In this document: piece by piece, positions 43,539-52,561 of the stretch
Position numbering within the stretch: position 1 is the first letter of the stretch
Layout: every line of letters begins with the position of its first letter
DNA from: Clostridium sp. UBA4548
Lineage (GTDB): Bacteria; Bacillota; Clostridia; Clostridiales; Clostridiaceae
Direction of reading: 5' to 3'
Assembly (NCBI RefSeq): GCF_002387895.1
Contig: NZ_DGLI01000009.1
Coordinates: 21,339-85,338 of the forward strand
DNA length: 64,000 bases
Program-made: the position numbers and the translations under genes
Notes under the pieces: model-generated
What the model was told of the DNA's origin: nothing
Databases searched by the model: none
The model's input: the letters and a program-made list of their open reading frames with translations, nothing else

Positions 43539-43646
43539 AATCTGTAATATAGAGAGCTAAGTATGTTTAAATAGGATAAAGTTTTTTCAATAGAGCTTAT
43601 GAGTAATAAATACAAAAATATAAGGAATTACAAATAGTGGGTAGAA

Positions 43647-43751
43647 TATAGGGTTCCATGATATAATTTTAACTTATTCATCTTCATAACCCCTTAAGGG
43701 AACCAGGGTAGGACTCATGTATAAGTTAAGTTTTAACTCTGGTTCCCTATA
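43647..43751. repeat. 105-nt dispersed element, copy 2
   Basis: Same length and ends (TATAGGG...CCCTATA) as copy 1 at 16244-16348, about 6 differences. Here both pairing sets are best: AGGGAACCAG with CTGGTTCCCT and AACTTATTCAT with ATGTATAAGTT (10 of 11). It lies in the thrS-arcA gap. Confidence 0.75.
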
Positions 43752-43813
43752 GCTGGTATTTTATAAAAGCGCATAAATTCTTAGCATAATTTACTTGAAG
43801 CTTAAATTAATTA

Positions 43814-43847
43814 TTAACCCCTAAGCTTTCTAAAGTTTAGGGGTTAA
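43814..43847 (+). terminator. Strong hairpin before arcA
   Basis: Sixteen-bp stem with one wobble pair (43814-43829 / 43832-43847; TTAACCCCTAA and its complement), followed by ACTTTAAAA. It may end the thrS transcript or lie in the arcA leader. Confidence 0.65.
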
Positions 43848-43933
43848 ACTTTAAAATAAAAACTTCAAAAAGAATAATGAAAATTTTATAGAGAAAACTA
43901 TTGATTAGAATCTATAAAGAAAGGATGAAGAAT

Positions 43934-45157
43934 ATGGGTTTTGATAGCAGCATTTCTGTTTATAGTGAAATTGGAAAGCTTAAAACTGTTCTTCTTCATT
44001 GTCCAGGAGAGGAAGTTGAAAACATAGTTCCAGATTACCTTAGAAGGCTTTTGTTTGATGAAATTGTATTTTTACATCAGGCACAAAGGGAGCACAATCA
44101 ATTTGCAGAAATCTTAAGGAATGAAGGGGTAGAGGTACTTTATCTTACGGATTTAATGTCGGAGGTTTTGCAGGATACCAAAGTTAGAGAAGAGTTTTTG
44201 AAAGAATTCGTGGAGGAAGGAAAGGTTGTAACTCAAGGGCTTCAGGAGGCCATAATGGAAGTTTTAAGTCCACTATCCTCAAAGGAACTTATAGTAAAGT
44301 GTATTGGAGGTATTAAAAAGGAAGAGCTTAAGCACATTAAACCTAAGGCTTTGGGTGATATGGTGAAAAAACCTTATCCTTTTTATCTTGATCCAATTCC
44401 TAATATGTACTTTCAAAGAGATCCTTTTGCTTCAATAGGAAGTGGAATTTCTTTGAATGTTATGGCTAATGAAACTAGAAATAGAGAAACTATATTTGCA
44501 AAGTATATCTTTAATTATCATCCTAGATTTAAAAATGTGCCTAGATGGTATAATAGAGATAAAACTCACCCAATTGAAGGCGGAGACATTTTAGTGTTGT
44601 CAAGTAAGGTGGTAGCTATTGGAATTAGTGATAGAACAGACCCAATGGCAGTGGAGAGATTAGCCCACAAACTTTTATATTCAGAGGATTCCTTTGATAC
44701 AGTTTTAGCTTTTGATATTCCTAAAACAAGAGCTTATATGCATTTAGATACAGTATTTACTATGGTGGATTATGATAAGTTTACTATATTCCCAGGCATA
44801 GAGGCACCTCTTGATGTGTATAGCATTACTAAGGGCAAGGATAATTTACTTAATATTAGATATGAACATGAAGATTTGTCTACCGTATTAAAGGAGCATT
44901 TAGGATTGCCAGCAATAGAGCTAATAAGATGTGGTGATGGGGATCCTATTGCTGCTAGTAGAGAACAGTGGAATGATGGAAGTAACACACTTGCTATATC
45001 TCCAGGAAAGGTAGTTTGTTATAATCGAAACTATATAACAAATGAAGCCTTGAGAAGGAGTAAAATAGAGGTGTTAGAATTTGATTCTTATGAATTATCA
45101 AGAGGGCGTGGAGGTCCAAGATGTATGAGTATGCCTTTAGTTAGGGATAAATTGTAA
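43934..45157 (+). CDS. arcA: Arginine deiminase
   Basis: A 407-residue enzyme that hydrolyses arginine to citrulline and ammonia. Family motifs: RDPFASIG (about 160), HPIEGGDILVL (about 215), HLDTVFTMVDYDKF (about 265) and the nucleophile Cys in GGPRCMSMPL six residues from the C-terminus region. ATG 43934 with SD AAAGGATGAAG gives the standard MGFDSSISVYSEIGKLKTVL start; upstream TTG/ATG codons are too close to the SD. No arcB, arcC or arginine antiporter gene is nearby, so it is not in a complete arginine deiminase operon here. The next gene begins at its stop codon (TAATG). Confidence 0.95.
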   Translation: MGFDSSISVYSEIGKLKTVLLHCPGEEVENIVPDYLRRLLFDEIVFLHQAQREHNQFAEILRNEGVEVLYLTDLMSEVLQDTKVREEFLKEFVEEGKVVTQGLQEAIMEVLSPLSSKELIVKCIGGIKKEELKHIKPKALGDMVKKPYPFYLDPIPNMYFQRDPFASIGSGISLNVMANETRNRETIFAKYIFNYHPRFKNVPRWYNRDKTHPIEGGDILVLSSKVVAIGISDRTDPMAVERLAHKLLYSEDSFDTVLAFDIPKTRAYMHLDTVFTMVDYDKFTIFPGIEAPLDVYSITKGKDNLLNIRYEHEDLSTVLKEHLGLPAIELIRCGDGDPIAASREQWNDGSNTLAISPGKVVCYNRNYITNEALRRSKIEVLEFDSYELSRGRGGPRCMSMPLVRDKL

Positions 45158-45996
45158 TGAGAAAAACAACCAAGTTAATAATTAGTGGAGTTACTCTATT
45201 AATTATAGCAAGTGTTTTCTTCATAATTAAGTATAATGAAAAGCTACAAACCTTAGCGCCAGTAAATGGAAAAGTAGATATTGGAGGCTATGGACTTAAT
45301 GTGAAAGTTGAAGGCAAGGGAACTCCAACTGTGATTTTTGAGTCAGGATTGGGTGGAGGAATTGGCGTTTGGACAAATGTACAGCCAGAGATTTCAAAGC
45401 TTACGAGAACTTTCTCCTATGATAGGGCAGGACTTGGTGAAAGTGATAAAAGCACTCTAGACAGAACTAGCTCAAATCAAGTAAGAGAACTTCATGAGTT
45501 GCTTCAAAAAACTAAAGTAAAAGGGCCTTACATTATAGTTGCACACTCTATTGGTGGGTTTAATGCTAGATTATTTGCAGATAGCTATCCCGAGGAAGTT
45601 GCAGGAATAATATTTGTGGATGCTGCTCATGAAGAGATGTTTAGCTTATACAAGTTATTAGCACCTAAAGAATATGAAAATACTAGAGGTGAATTTGTAA
45701 ATCCTGAGGGAACCTTTGATGATTTATTAAACAGTGCTGCTGAAGTTAGAAAAGCAAGAAGAAGTGATGGACTGAGAGATATACCAATCACTGTGCTTTC
45801 AGCTGAAAATACGGATTTAAATGTGCCTGGCACCATATTAGTAGGGTGGGCACAACTTCAAAGAGACATAGCTACTTTGTCAGATAATAGTAAGCAAATT
45901 ACAGTGAAAGGCTCTGGACATATGATTCAAGATGATAACCCACAGGCAATAATTGATGAGATAAAATATATGATCAATAATTTAAGAGAAAAATAA
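45157..45996 (+). CDS. Alpha/beta-hydrolase, membrane-anchored or secreted
   Basis: A 279-residue hydrolase with an N-terminal hydrophobic anchor (about 5-24) and a standard catalytic core: oxyanion region ESGLGGGIGVW (about 63), nucleophile elbow AHSIGGFNA (Ser near 130), acid residue in the ITVLSAENTD region and the catalytic His in KGSGHMIQDDNP (about 252). It probably acts outside the membrane on an ester or amide. It overlaps arcA by one nt (TAATG), so the two are cotranslated, an unusual partner for arginine deiminase. Substrate unknown. Confidence 0.88.
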   Translation: MRKTTKLIISGVTLLIIASVFFIIKYNEKLQTLAPVNGKVDIGGYGLNVKVEGKGTPTVIFESGLGGGIGVWTNVQPEISKLTRTFSYDRAGLGESDKSTLDRTSSNQVRELHELLQKTKVKGPYIIVAHSIGGFNARLFADSYPEEVAGIIFVDAAHEEMFSLYKLLAPKEYENTRGEFVNPEGTFDDLLNSAAEVRKARRSDGLRDIPITVLSAENTDLNVPGTILVGWAQLQRDIATLSDNSKQITVKGSGHMIQDDNPQAIIDEIKYMINNLREK

Positions 45997-46005
45997 GGTT
46001 ATATG

Positions 46006-46056
46006 AAGCAGGTGTTTTAAGATAAAAGACAATTTATCAAGGCACCTGCTTATTTC
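46006..46056 (+). terminator. Terminator of the arcA operon
   Basis: AAGCAGGTG/CACCTGCTT (46006-46014 / 46043-46051) with an inner GATAAA/TTTATC pair, followed by ATTTCATT. Confidence 0.7.
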
Positions 46057-46189
46057 ATTGAAGGATACAAGAACTAATTGTCGAATATGTTCAATATCAA
46101 TGAGTTGGTTGTTTAGTATTAGATAAATCTCTTAAATTATAAGTTGAAGAACGCTAATACTTTTAAATATATTTATGGGGATGATAATA

Positions 46190-48016
46190 TTGAAATTTCT
46201 TAAAAAGTACATTAAAAAATACTGGAAACCTTTTTGTCTTGCAGTGGCTTGCTTAACTATTGAGGCCACTTGTGACCTATTACAGCCCACTATCATGTCC
46301 AAAATAGTGGACATAGGAGTGAAAAATAGAGATTTGGATTTTGTGGTAAAAATGAGTTTTCTAATGCTTGGAGTTACTGCTATGGGCGCTTTAGGAGCAG
46401 TTAGCCGTAATATTATAGCAAGTATTGTATCGCAAAAGTTTGGCACAGAGCTAAGAAGTGACCTGTTTAGTAAGGTTCAAAGTCTTTCCTTTGAAAAAAT
46501 AGATAAATATGATGGAGCATCCTTAGTTACAAGACTTACTAATGATATAACCCTAGTACAAAATTTTGTGAATGGACTCATGAGGATATTTGTAAAGGCT
46601 CCACTTTTATGCATAGGAAGCCTTATAATGGCTGTAAGATTAAATGCCTATATGTCTGTAATTTTTTTAATTGTAATCCCAATAATAGTTTTACTCATAG
46701 CTATGAATATGAAAATTGGATATCCTTTTTTCAGAAAGATACAAAAGGCTTTGGATAATGTAAATAGTGTAATGAGAGAATATTTATCAGGGGTTAGAGT
46801 AGTTAAAGCCTTTAATAGGTTTAATTATGAAACTAAGAGATTTAAGAAGACAAATGAAGAATTAACGGATATTTCAACTAGAGGGATGCGTGTTATGGCA
46901 ATATTTTCTCCAGGAATAACCCTAACAGTAAACTTAGGTATAGTTGCAACTCTTTGGATTGGTGGAATTAGAGTAGATAGGGGAAATATGCAGGTGGGAG
47001 AGATAATTGCTTTCACTAATTATATGACTCAAATATTATTTTCTTTGATGATGATCTCCCATGTATTTAATATGTTTGTTAGAGCAAAGGCTTCAGCAGA
47101 GAGAATTGATGAGGTTTTTTCTGAGGGGAATTCTCCTATAGATAATGGTGGTGCAACTGCAAAACCCATGGTAACAAATGGGCTTAATAAAAAGCAGGCA
47201 GTTTTAAAGGAACAGGTTAATTCCAAAGATACTACAATGGAAGACTCTTTAGTTAAAGGAAGAATAGACTTTCATAATGTGAGTTTTTCCTATGCTGGAA
47301 CTTCGGGAGAGCCTGTACTTAAGAATATAAGCTTTTCTTGCCTTCCAGGGGAAACTCTTGGAATTATCGGTTCTACTGGTTCAGGAAAAACCACCTTAGT
47401 GAACTTAATTAATGGATTTTATAATATAAGTTCTGGAAGTATAAAAGTAAATAATGTAGATATAAAAACAATGGATATCAAAACCTTAAGAGAGAGTATT
47501 GCACTAGTACCTCAAAAAATAGTTCTTTTCTCTGGAACCATTATGGACAACATAAAATGGGGAAAGGAAAATGCTACCCTAGAAGAAGTAGTTCAAGTGG
47601 CTCAGGTGGCTCAAGCTCATGACTTTATCAGCACTCAGCCTAAGGGGTATGACACTATTTTAGGACAAGGTGGGGTTAATTTATCAGGGGGGCAAAAGCA
47701 GCGTATTTCCATTGCTAGAGCTTTAATTAAAAAGCCAGAGATACTGATACTTGATGATTGTACAAGTGCTGTAGATGTGACTACTGAAGAAAAGATTAGA
47801 GAAGCCTTAAAAAAGTATTCGAGTAATTTAACTTCCATTATAATTGCTCAACGTATTACATCAGTTATGAATGCGGACAGAATATTAGTTTTAGAAAATG
47901 GCGAAGTAGCAGGTCTTGGAAAACACGAGGATCTTATGAAAACTAGTGAAGTCTATAAAGATATATTCCGCTCTCAAATTGGGAAGGAGGCAATAAATAA
48001 TGGAAAAGAAGCATAA
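46190..48016 (+). CDS. Heterodimeric ABC exporter, subunit with degenerate ATP site
   Basis: About 608 residues: six-helix exporter domain (about 10-310) and a nucleotide-binding domain with Walker A GSTGSGKTT, signature LSGGQKQR and Walker B LILDDCTSAVD. The catalytic Glu after Walker B is Asp, and the switch His is Gln (IIAQRITS), the pattern of a degenerate site as in TM287/288 or BmrCD-type exporters. An unusually long linker (about 320-370) joins the domains. TTG 46190 has a GGGGATGA SD; ATG 46175 lacks one. It overlaps the next gene by 17 nt. Probable multidrug, lipid or peptide export. Confidence 0.9.
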   Translation: MKFLKKYIKKYWKPFCLAVACLTIEATCDLLQPTIMSKIVDIGVKNRDLDFVVKMSFLMLGVTAMGALGAVSRNIIASIVSQKFGTELRSDLFSKVQSLSFEKIDKYDGASLVTRLTNDITLVQNFVNGLMRIFVKAPLLCIGSLIMAVRLNAYMSVIFLIVIPIIVLLIAMNMKIGYPFFRKIQKALDNVNSVMREYLSGVRVVKAFNRFNYETKRFKKTNEELTDISTRGMRVMAIFSPGITLTVNLGIVATLWIGGIRVDRGNMQVGEIIAFTNYMTQILFSLMMISHVFNMFVRAKASAERIDEVFSEGNSPIDNGGATAKPMVTNGLNKKQAVLKEQVNSKDTTMEDSLVKGRIDFHNVSFSYAGTSGEPVLKNISFSCLPGETLGIIGSTGSGKTTLVNLINGFYNISSGSIKVNNVDIKTMDIKTLRESIALVPQKIVLFSGTIMDNIKWGKENATLEEVVQVAQVAQAHDFISTQPKGYDTILGQGGVNLSGGQKQRISIARALIKKPEILILDDCTSAVDVTTEEKIREALKKYSSNLTSIIIAQRITSVMNADRILVLENGEVAGLGKHEDLMKTSEVYKDIFRSQIGKEAINNGKEA

Positions 48017-49850
48017 GGAAGGTGAAGTTATTGTTCCTAGTCCATTAAACAGAGGGGGAGGTTTTGGAGGAAGAAGACCAATGGGACCTGTGGCTAAGCC
48101 TAAGAATTTTAAAGGTACTCTCTTAAGGCTTTGGCAATATTTCGGTGGAGAACAAAAACTGTTATTTATAATATTTGTTTTTATATTGTTTAGTTCAGCA
48201 ATTGGATTGTCTGTACCCTATTTATTAGGTCGAGCTATAGATGCTATGTCTTTTAGTAAGGGTGTAGATTTTCATATGCTTAGTATAGTTGTGGGTATTT
48301 TAATAATAACCTATATAATTGATGGGGGAATTAACTTTTTTCAAGGCTGGCTTATGGCAGGAGTAGCTCAGAGAATAGTGAAGAAGTTAAGAAATACACT
48401 TTTTGAAAAGCTTCAAAAGCTATCTGTTTCCTTTTTTGATCTTCATACCCATGGAGAAATCATGAGTAGACTTTCTAATGATATTGAAAACGTAAGTACC
48501 ACAATTTCTCAGTCAACTATTCAACTAATGTCGGGAACTATAGTTTTATTAGGATCTTTTATAATGATGCTATATTTAAGTCCCTTCCTTACCTTAGCTA
48601 GCTTGATTACTATACCATTAGTATTTTTACTAACAAGAACGGTGGCTAAGAAAACTAAAGTCCTATTTAAGAACCAGCAGGTGGAACTTGGAAAGCTCAA
48701 TGGACACATTGAAGAAACCATATCAGGAATTCTAGTGGTTAAGGCTTTTAATCATGAGGAAAAGGCTATTGAAGAGTTTAATGAAATCAATAATAGGCTT
48801 TGTGAAGTTGGAACAAAAGCACAAATATTATCTGGCTACATCATGCCTCTCATGAATGTAATTAATAATATAGGCTTTACAGTAGTTGCAGGAGTTGGGG
48901 GAGTTTTAGCTGTTAAGGACATGATTACTATAGGGGTAATTGCTAGCTTTTTAAGCTACTCAAGGCAGTTTTCTAGACCTTTAAATGACTTAGCTAATAT
49001 TTTTAACACTCTTCAATCTGCAATTGCAGGGGCAGAAAGAGTATTTGAAATATTAGATGAGAAGGAAGATCCAGAAGATCTACCAGGGGCAAGGGAGTTA
49101 GATAAACCTCAAGGTGATGTGGTATTTGACAAGGTTAACTTTGGATATATAGATGATAAATTAATACTTAAGGATGTAAGTTTTCACGCAAGGGAAGGAA
49201 GTAATATTGCACTTGTGGGACCAACGGGAGCAGGAAAAACTACCATTGTAAACTTACTTGCAAGGTTTTATGATGTAACCCAGGGAAGAATATTGATTGA
49301 TGAGGTTGATATTAGAGAATATACTAGAGATAGCCTCCGAAAAGCCTTTGGAATTGTGCTTCAAGACACTTATCTTTTTTCAGGAACTATTAGAGAAAAC
49401 ATAAGGTATGGAAGGCTTGAAGCTAGTGACAGAGAAGTTGAAGAAGCTGCAACTATGGCTAATGCAGATGTTTTTATCAGACGATTACCTAAGGGATACG
49501 ACACAGTACTAGCTGAAAGTGGAAGCAATTTAAGTCAGGGACAAAAGCAACTTTTAGCCATTGCAAGAGCAATTTTATCAAATCCTTCTATATTAATTTT
49601 AGATGAAGCTACCAGTAGTGTTGATACTCGTACTGAACTTAACATACAAGAAGCTATGCTTAAGTTAATGAAGGGAAGAACAAGTTTTATCATTGCCCAT
49701 AGATTAAGCACTATTCGAGATGCTAATGTAATTATGGTTATTGATAATGGTGAAATAGTGGAAAAGGGTAGCCATGAGGAACTTATAGAGAAAAAAGGTG
49801 TTTATTATAATATGTACTCAAAGCAGTTCACCCAATCTTATGAGGAGTAA
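48000..49850 (+). CDS. Heterodimeric ABC exporter, catalytic subunit
   Basis: A 616-residue half-transporter: a 30-residue polar, glycine/arginine-rich N-terminal tail (RGGGFGGRRPMG), six-helix exporter domain (about 45-345) and NBD with Walker A GPTGAGKTT, signature NLSQGQKQ, canonical Walker B LILDEATSSVD and switch His in IIAHRLST. With the upstream subunit it forms a heterodimer whose ATP hydrolysis site is contributed mainly here. SD GGAAGGAGG lies inside the preceding gene. Substrate cannot be assigned. Confidence 0.92.
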   Translation: MEKKHKEGEVIVPSPLNRGGGFGGRRPMGPVAKPKNFKGTLLRLWQYFGGEQKLLFIIFVFILFSSAIGLSVPYLLGRAIDAMSFSKGVDFHMLSIVVGILIITYIIDGGINFFQGWLMAGVAQRIVKKLRNTLFEKLQKLSVSFFDLHTHGEIMSRLSNDIENVSTTISQSTIQLMSGTIVLLGSFIMMLYLSPFLTLASLITIPLVFLLTRTVAKKTKVLFKNQQVELGKLNGHIEETISGILVVKAFNHEEKAIEEFNEINNRLCEVGTKAQILSGYIMPLMNVINNIGFTVVAGVGGVLAVKDMITIGVIASFLSYSRQFSRPLNDLANIFNTLQSAIAGAERVFEILDEKEDPEDLPGARELDKPQGDVVFDKVNFGYIDDKLILKDVSFHAREGSNIALVGPTGAGKTTIVNLLARFYDVTQGRILIDEVDIREYTRDSLRKAFGIVLQDTYLFSGTIRENIRYGRLEASDREVEEAATMANADVFIRRLPKGYDTVLAESGSNLSQGQKQLLAIARAILSNPSILILDEATSSVDTRTELNIQEAMLKLMKGRTSFIIAHRLSTIRDANVIMVIDNGEIVEKGSHEELIEKKGVYYNMYSKQFTQSYEE

Positions 49851-49875
49851 TTAAAATTTTCCTTAAATAAAAGAT

Positions 49876-49935
49876 AAAAGGAATTTCAAAGCAATTTATG
49901 TGAAAAATTGTTTTGAAACTCCTTTTATTTTATCT
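49876..49935 (+). terminator. Terminator of the ABC exporter operon
   Basis: Long imperfect stem: AAAAGGAATTTCAAAGCAATTT (about 49877-49898) against AAATTGTTTTGAAACTCCTTTT (about 49906-49927), followed by ATTTTAT. Confidence 0.85.
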
Positions 49936-49985
49936 ATAAGCTTATACTTACCTATAGATATTTTTATATAAAATATAAAGAGCTA

Positions 49986-50013
49986 CACATAATGCATACT
50001 TACTCATTATGTG
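49986..50013 (-). terminator. Hairpin after the arginase-like gene
   Basis: CACATAATG/CATTATGTG (49986-49994 / 50005-50013), 20 nt beyond the minus-strand stop; on that strand it runs into TAGCTCTTTATATTTTATA. Confidence 0.6.
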
Positions 50014-50032
50014 GCAGTACTTTCTTATGTTT

Positions 50033-50914
50033 TTAAGGAATGAAATTTATAGTTTTATCAGAATGTAAATTAACTAAAACATCATTCAATAACTTCGCTA
50101 CCTTTTTAGCTTCAACTCCATTTTCATCCTTTATAGCGGAAAATTCAGTTACCTCCATAGCAATAGTTCTTGTATCTTTTAGAATACATGAAAGTAATTC
50201 ATTTGCTTCTCTTAAAGAAAAACCATTATCGCTTGGGGCATAAACTGAAGGTAATTCTTCTTTTGTAATAGCATCCAAATCAAAATGTATAAGTATTTTT
50301 GAATCGCTGGGAATAGTTGCTAGCAAATTAGATACGGAAGCTGTTATTCCTTTTAAGCGTAAATCATTTAGGCTAAATAGTGATATTCCATAACTCTCTT
50401 CATAACTTTCTTGAGTTCCTAATACAGAAATATGAGAACTATTAAATTCAGCAGGTTTATTATAGAACATATTATCATTACATAAAAACCATAACCCCAT
50501 AGCTGCCGCTCCAACACAAGTATGGGAAGAAGGTTTCAGAGCATCCAAGTGGGCATCTATGCATATAACATAAAGTTTATCACTATACAATTTGTATAAG
50601 CCATGAACAGCTCCTGTAATTATGCTACAATCTCCTCCAAGAATTAATAAAAAATCTTTTGAGTTGAAAAGTTTTTGGGAATTGTTACTCACTTCATCCC
50701 AAATAATTCTGGGAGAAGGCCAATTTCTTATAGGAGCTATATTATGTCGAGGTAAATAACTTGGTAGTGATAGATCCCCCAAGTCGCAAACTTCAATATT
50801 AGATTTCTTAAGTAAATTATTGAGCTCAGCCTGTCGGAATGCAGCAGGAGCAGTTTCTGTACCTGAATGTAAGCTGCCTGAAAAGGTTGGAACTCCTATC
50901 AATCTTATTTGCAT
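50033..50914 (-). CDS. Arginase/agmatinase-family (ureohydrolase) protein
   Basis: A 293-residue ureohydrolase-fold protein. Manganese-ligand motifs: LGGDCSI (about 92), where the usual His of GGDHS is Cys; DAHLDA (about 121-126), complete; and HFDLDA (about 210), complete; then EVTEF (about 254). So five of six classic ligands remain and one is Cys, a variant seen in arginase-like proteins of uncertain substrate. SD AGGAGG. It is divergent from a CGNR-type regulator that may control it. Guanidino-compound hydrolysis is likely; arginine itself is not assured. Confidence 0.82.
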   Translation of the reverse strand: MQIRLIGVPTFSGSLHSGTETAPAAFRQAELNNLLKKSNIEVCDLGDLSLPSYLPRHNIAPIRNWPSPRIIWDEVSNNSQKLFNSKDFLLILGGDCSIITGAVHGLYKLYSDKLYVICIDAHLDALKPSSHTCVGAAAMGLWFLCNDNMFYNKPAEFNSSHISVLGTQESYEESYGISLFSLNDLRLKGITASVSNLLATIPSDSKILIHFDLDAITKEELPSVYAPSDNGFSLREANELLSCILKDTRTIAMEVTEFSAIKDENGVEAKKVAKLLNDVLVNLHSDKTINFIP

Positions 50915-51024
50915 AAAATTCCTCCTAGTAATAGTTTAATTTCAAATTTATTGGTTACAATGCTATAATAAAAATATAACATTAAGATGTGTAATAATCA
51001 ATAATAATTTTAGGAGGTTACAAA

Positions 51025-51576
51025 ATGGATTTAATATGCTTTGATTTTATAAATAGTAAGTGGTATAAAGAACAAGATGCAATGGAGCCTTTTACTAAAG
51101 AGAAGTGGGTGAATAACTTTCTTAATAAATGGAATCTAGAAATTATTCCTATAGCCAATGAAAAAGAATTAGATAAACTTTTATATCTTAGAAATTTACT
51201 GATAAGTATAGTAGATAATATCCAAGAAAGAGGAAGCATAAATAAAAAATATATAGATGAATTGAATAAAGTTATGTGTGAGGAGTTTATATATAGAAAA
51301 ATTCATATTTGCGATAAACAACTTGTTTTGGATTATGTTTGTAGTTCTTATCAGTGGCAATATGTAATTAGTAGGATAGTAGGGTCATTTGCAGAATTAA
51401 TATGCAATCACAACGTAGATAATATAAAGATTTGTGAAAATTCCAGCTGTAGGTTTGTTTTTTATGATTTCAGTAAAAATCACAGTAAACGATGGTGTTG
51501 TGATACTTGTAGAAATTTAATAAAGGTTCGTAATTTTAGAGCCAAACATAAGGAGAAAAGTGAATTGGTTGAGTAG
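51025..51576 (+). CDS. CGNR zinc-finger (ABATE-domain) regulator-like protein
   Basis: A 183-residue protein. The N-terminal part (about 1-125) is a stress-inducible ABATE-type domain and the C-terminus a zinc-finger of the CGNR family: Cys137 and Cys142 in CENSSC, then KRWCCDTCRNL with Cys158/159 and Cys162. The CGNR tetrad itself reads CRNL here. Such proteins are putative one-component regulators. SD TAGGAGG. Divergent from the arginase-like gene, suggesting that is its target. Confidence 0.72.
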   Translation: MDLICFDFINSKWYKEQDAMEPFTKEKWVNNFLNKWNLEIIPIANEKELDKLLYLRNLLISIVDNIQERGSINKKYIDELNKVMCEEFIYRKIHICDKQLVLDYVCSSYQWQYVISRIVGSFAELICNHNVDNIKICENSSCRFVFYDFSKNHSKRWCCDTCRNLIKVRNFRAKHKEKSELVE

Positions 51577-51799
51577 CAATGTATTAAAAGATTTATCCTT
51601 AAAGCAAATTATTAAAAGTATATTTTTTATTTTGAATTTTTTAGATGTATCCGTTAATATATTTATAGAAAACCAAAGACTGGTTCTAATTTATACTTTA
51701 ATCTTAAAATGGGTTAGCTAAGGAGTTTAGTGATGAGTAAAACACATCATTACTTTGGAAGTTTAATATTGAATTTTATCAAAAGCAAGGAGAATTTTA

Positions 51800-52462
51800 A
51801 TGATAGATATTACAATTGAAGAGAAACTAAAGGAAAAATGTCCACACATAACCATAGGATGTATTGAAGCCTGTGTCAAGGTGAAAAGTGGAAGCGAGGA
51901 ATTGTGGGCTGTTATAGAAGCAAAGTGTAGGGAAATTGAAAGTGAGTATAAGCCAGAAGATGTATTAAAGATTGAGAATATAGACAGTTCACGAAGAGCA
52001 TATAAGGCATTAGGAAAAGATCCAAGTAGATACAGGTTATCTTCAGAGTCTTTAGTTAGGAGGATCGTAAAGGGGAATGGTTTATACAAGGTTAATAATG
52101 TGGTAGATATTAATAATCTTATATCCTTAACAAGCAGTTATTCAGTAGGCACTTATGATTTAGATAAGGTAGAGTACCCTATAGTTTTTACAATAGGAAA
52201 AGAAGGAGAAACCTATGAGGGGATAGGAAGAGGGATAATAAACCTTGAAAATCTTCCAGTGTTTAGTGATAAACAAGGACATTTTGGGAGTACAACATCA
52301 GATTCCACTAGGGCTATGATAACTTCGGAAACTACACACATAGTTATGAATATTATATCTTTTAATGGGGATAAGGAGCTAAGTAAATACATAGATTATG
52401 GTATAAATTTATTAGAAAACTATGCCATGGGTAAGATTTTAGAGGTGAAGATAATATCTTAA
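51800..52462 (+). CDS. B3/B4-domain protein (PheRS beta-like editing domain)
   Basis: A 220-residue stand-alone B3/B4 domain of the type inside phenylalanyl-tRNA synthetase beta chain. Recognisable by YKALGKDPSRYRLSSESL (about 68-85), followed by VVDINNLISL and the ending VFSDKQGHFGSTTSDS (about 150-165). The family is thought to bind aminoacyl-tRNA or amino acids, possibly editing mischarged tRNA, but direct function is not proven. SD AAGGAG. Convergent with the F420-ligase-like gene through a shared terminator. Confidence 0.8.
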   Translation: MIDITIEEKLKEKCPHITIGCIEACVKVKSGSEELWAVIEAKCREIESEYKPEDVLKIENIDSSRRAYKALGKDPSRYRLSSESLVRRIVKGNGLYKVNNVVDINNLISLTSSYSVGTYDLDKVEYPIVFTIGKEGETYEGIGRGIINLENLPVFSDKQGHFGSTTSDSTRAMITSETTHIVMNIISFNGDKELSKYIDYGINLLENYAMGKILEVKIIS

Positions 52463-52480
52463 AACCATAGAAAGAGGTGA

Positions 52481-52527
52481 AAAAGAGTTATATAAGTGAT
52501 TAACCACTTGATATAACTCTTTTATAT
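52481..52527. terminator. Bidirectional terminator between B3/B4 and F420-ligase-like genes
   Basis: AAAAGAGTTATAT...AAGTG (52481-52498) pairs with CACTT...ATATAACTCTTTT (52505-52523), 17-18 bp with one bulge, with A/T runs at both ends. Confidence 0.9.
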
Positions 52528-52561
52528 AGAAAATAATTATGAAAATGCATAAGTTATTGGT

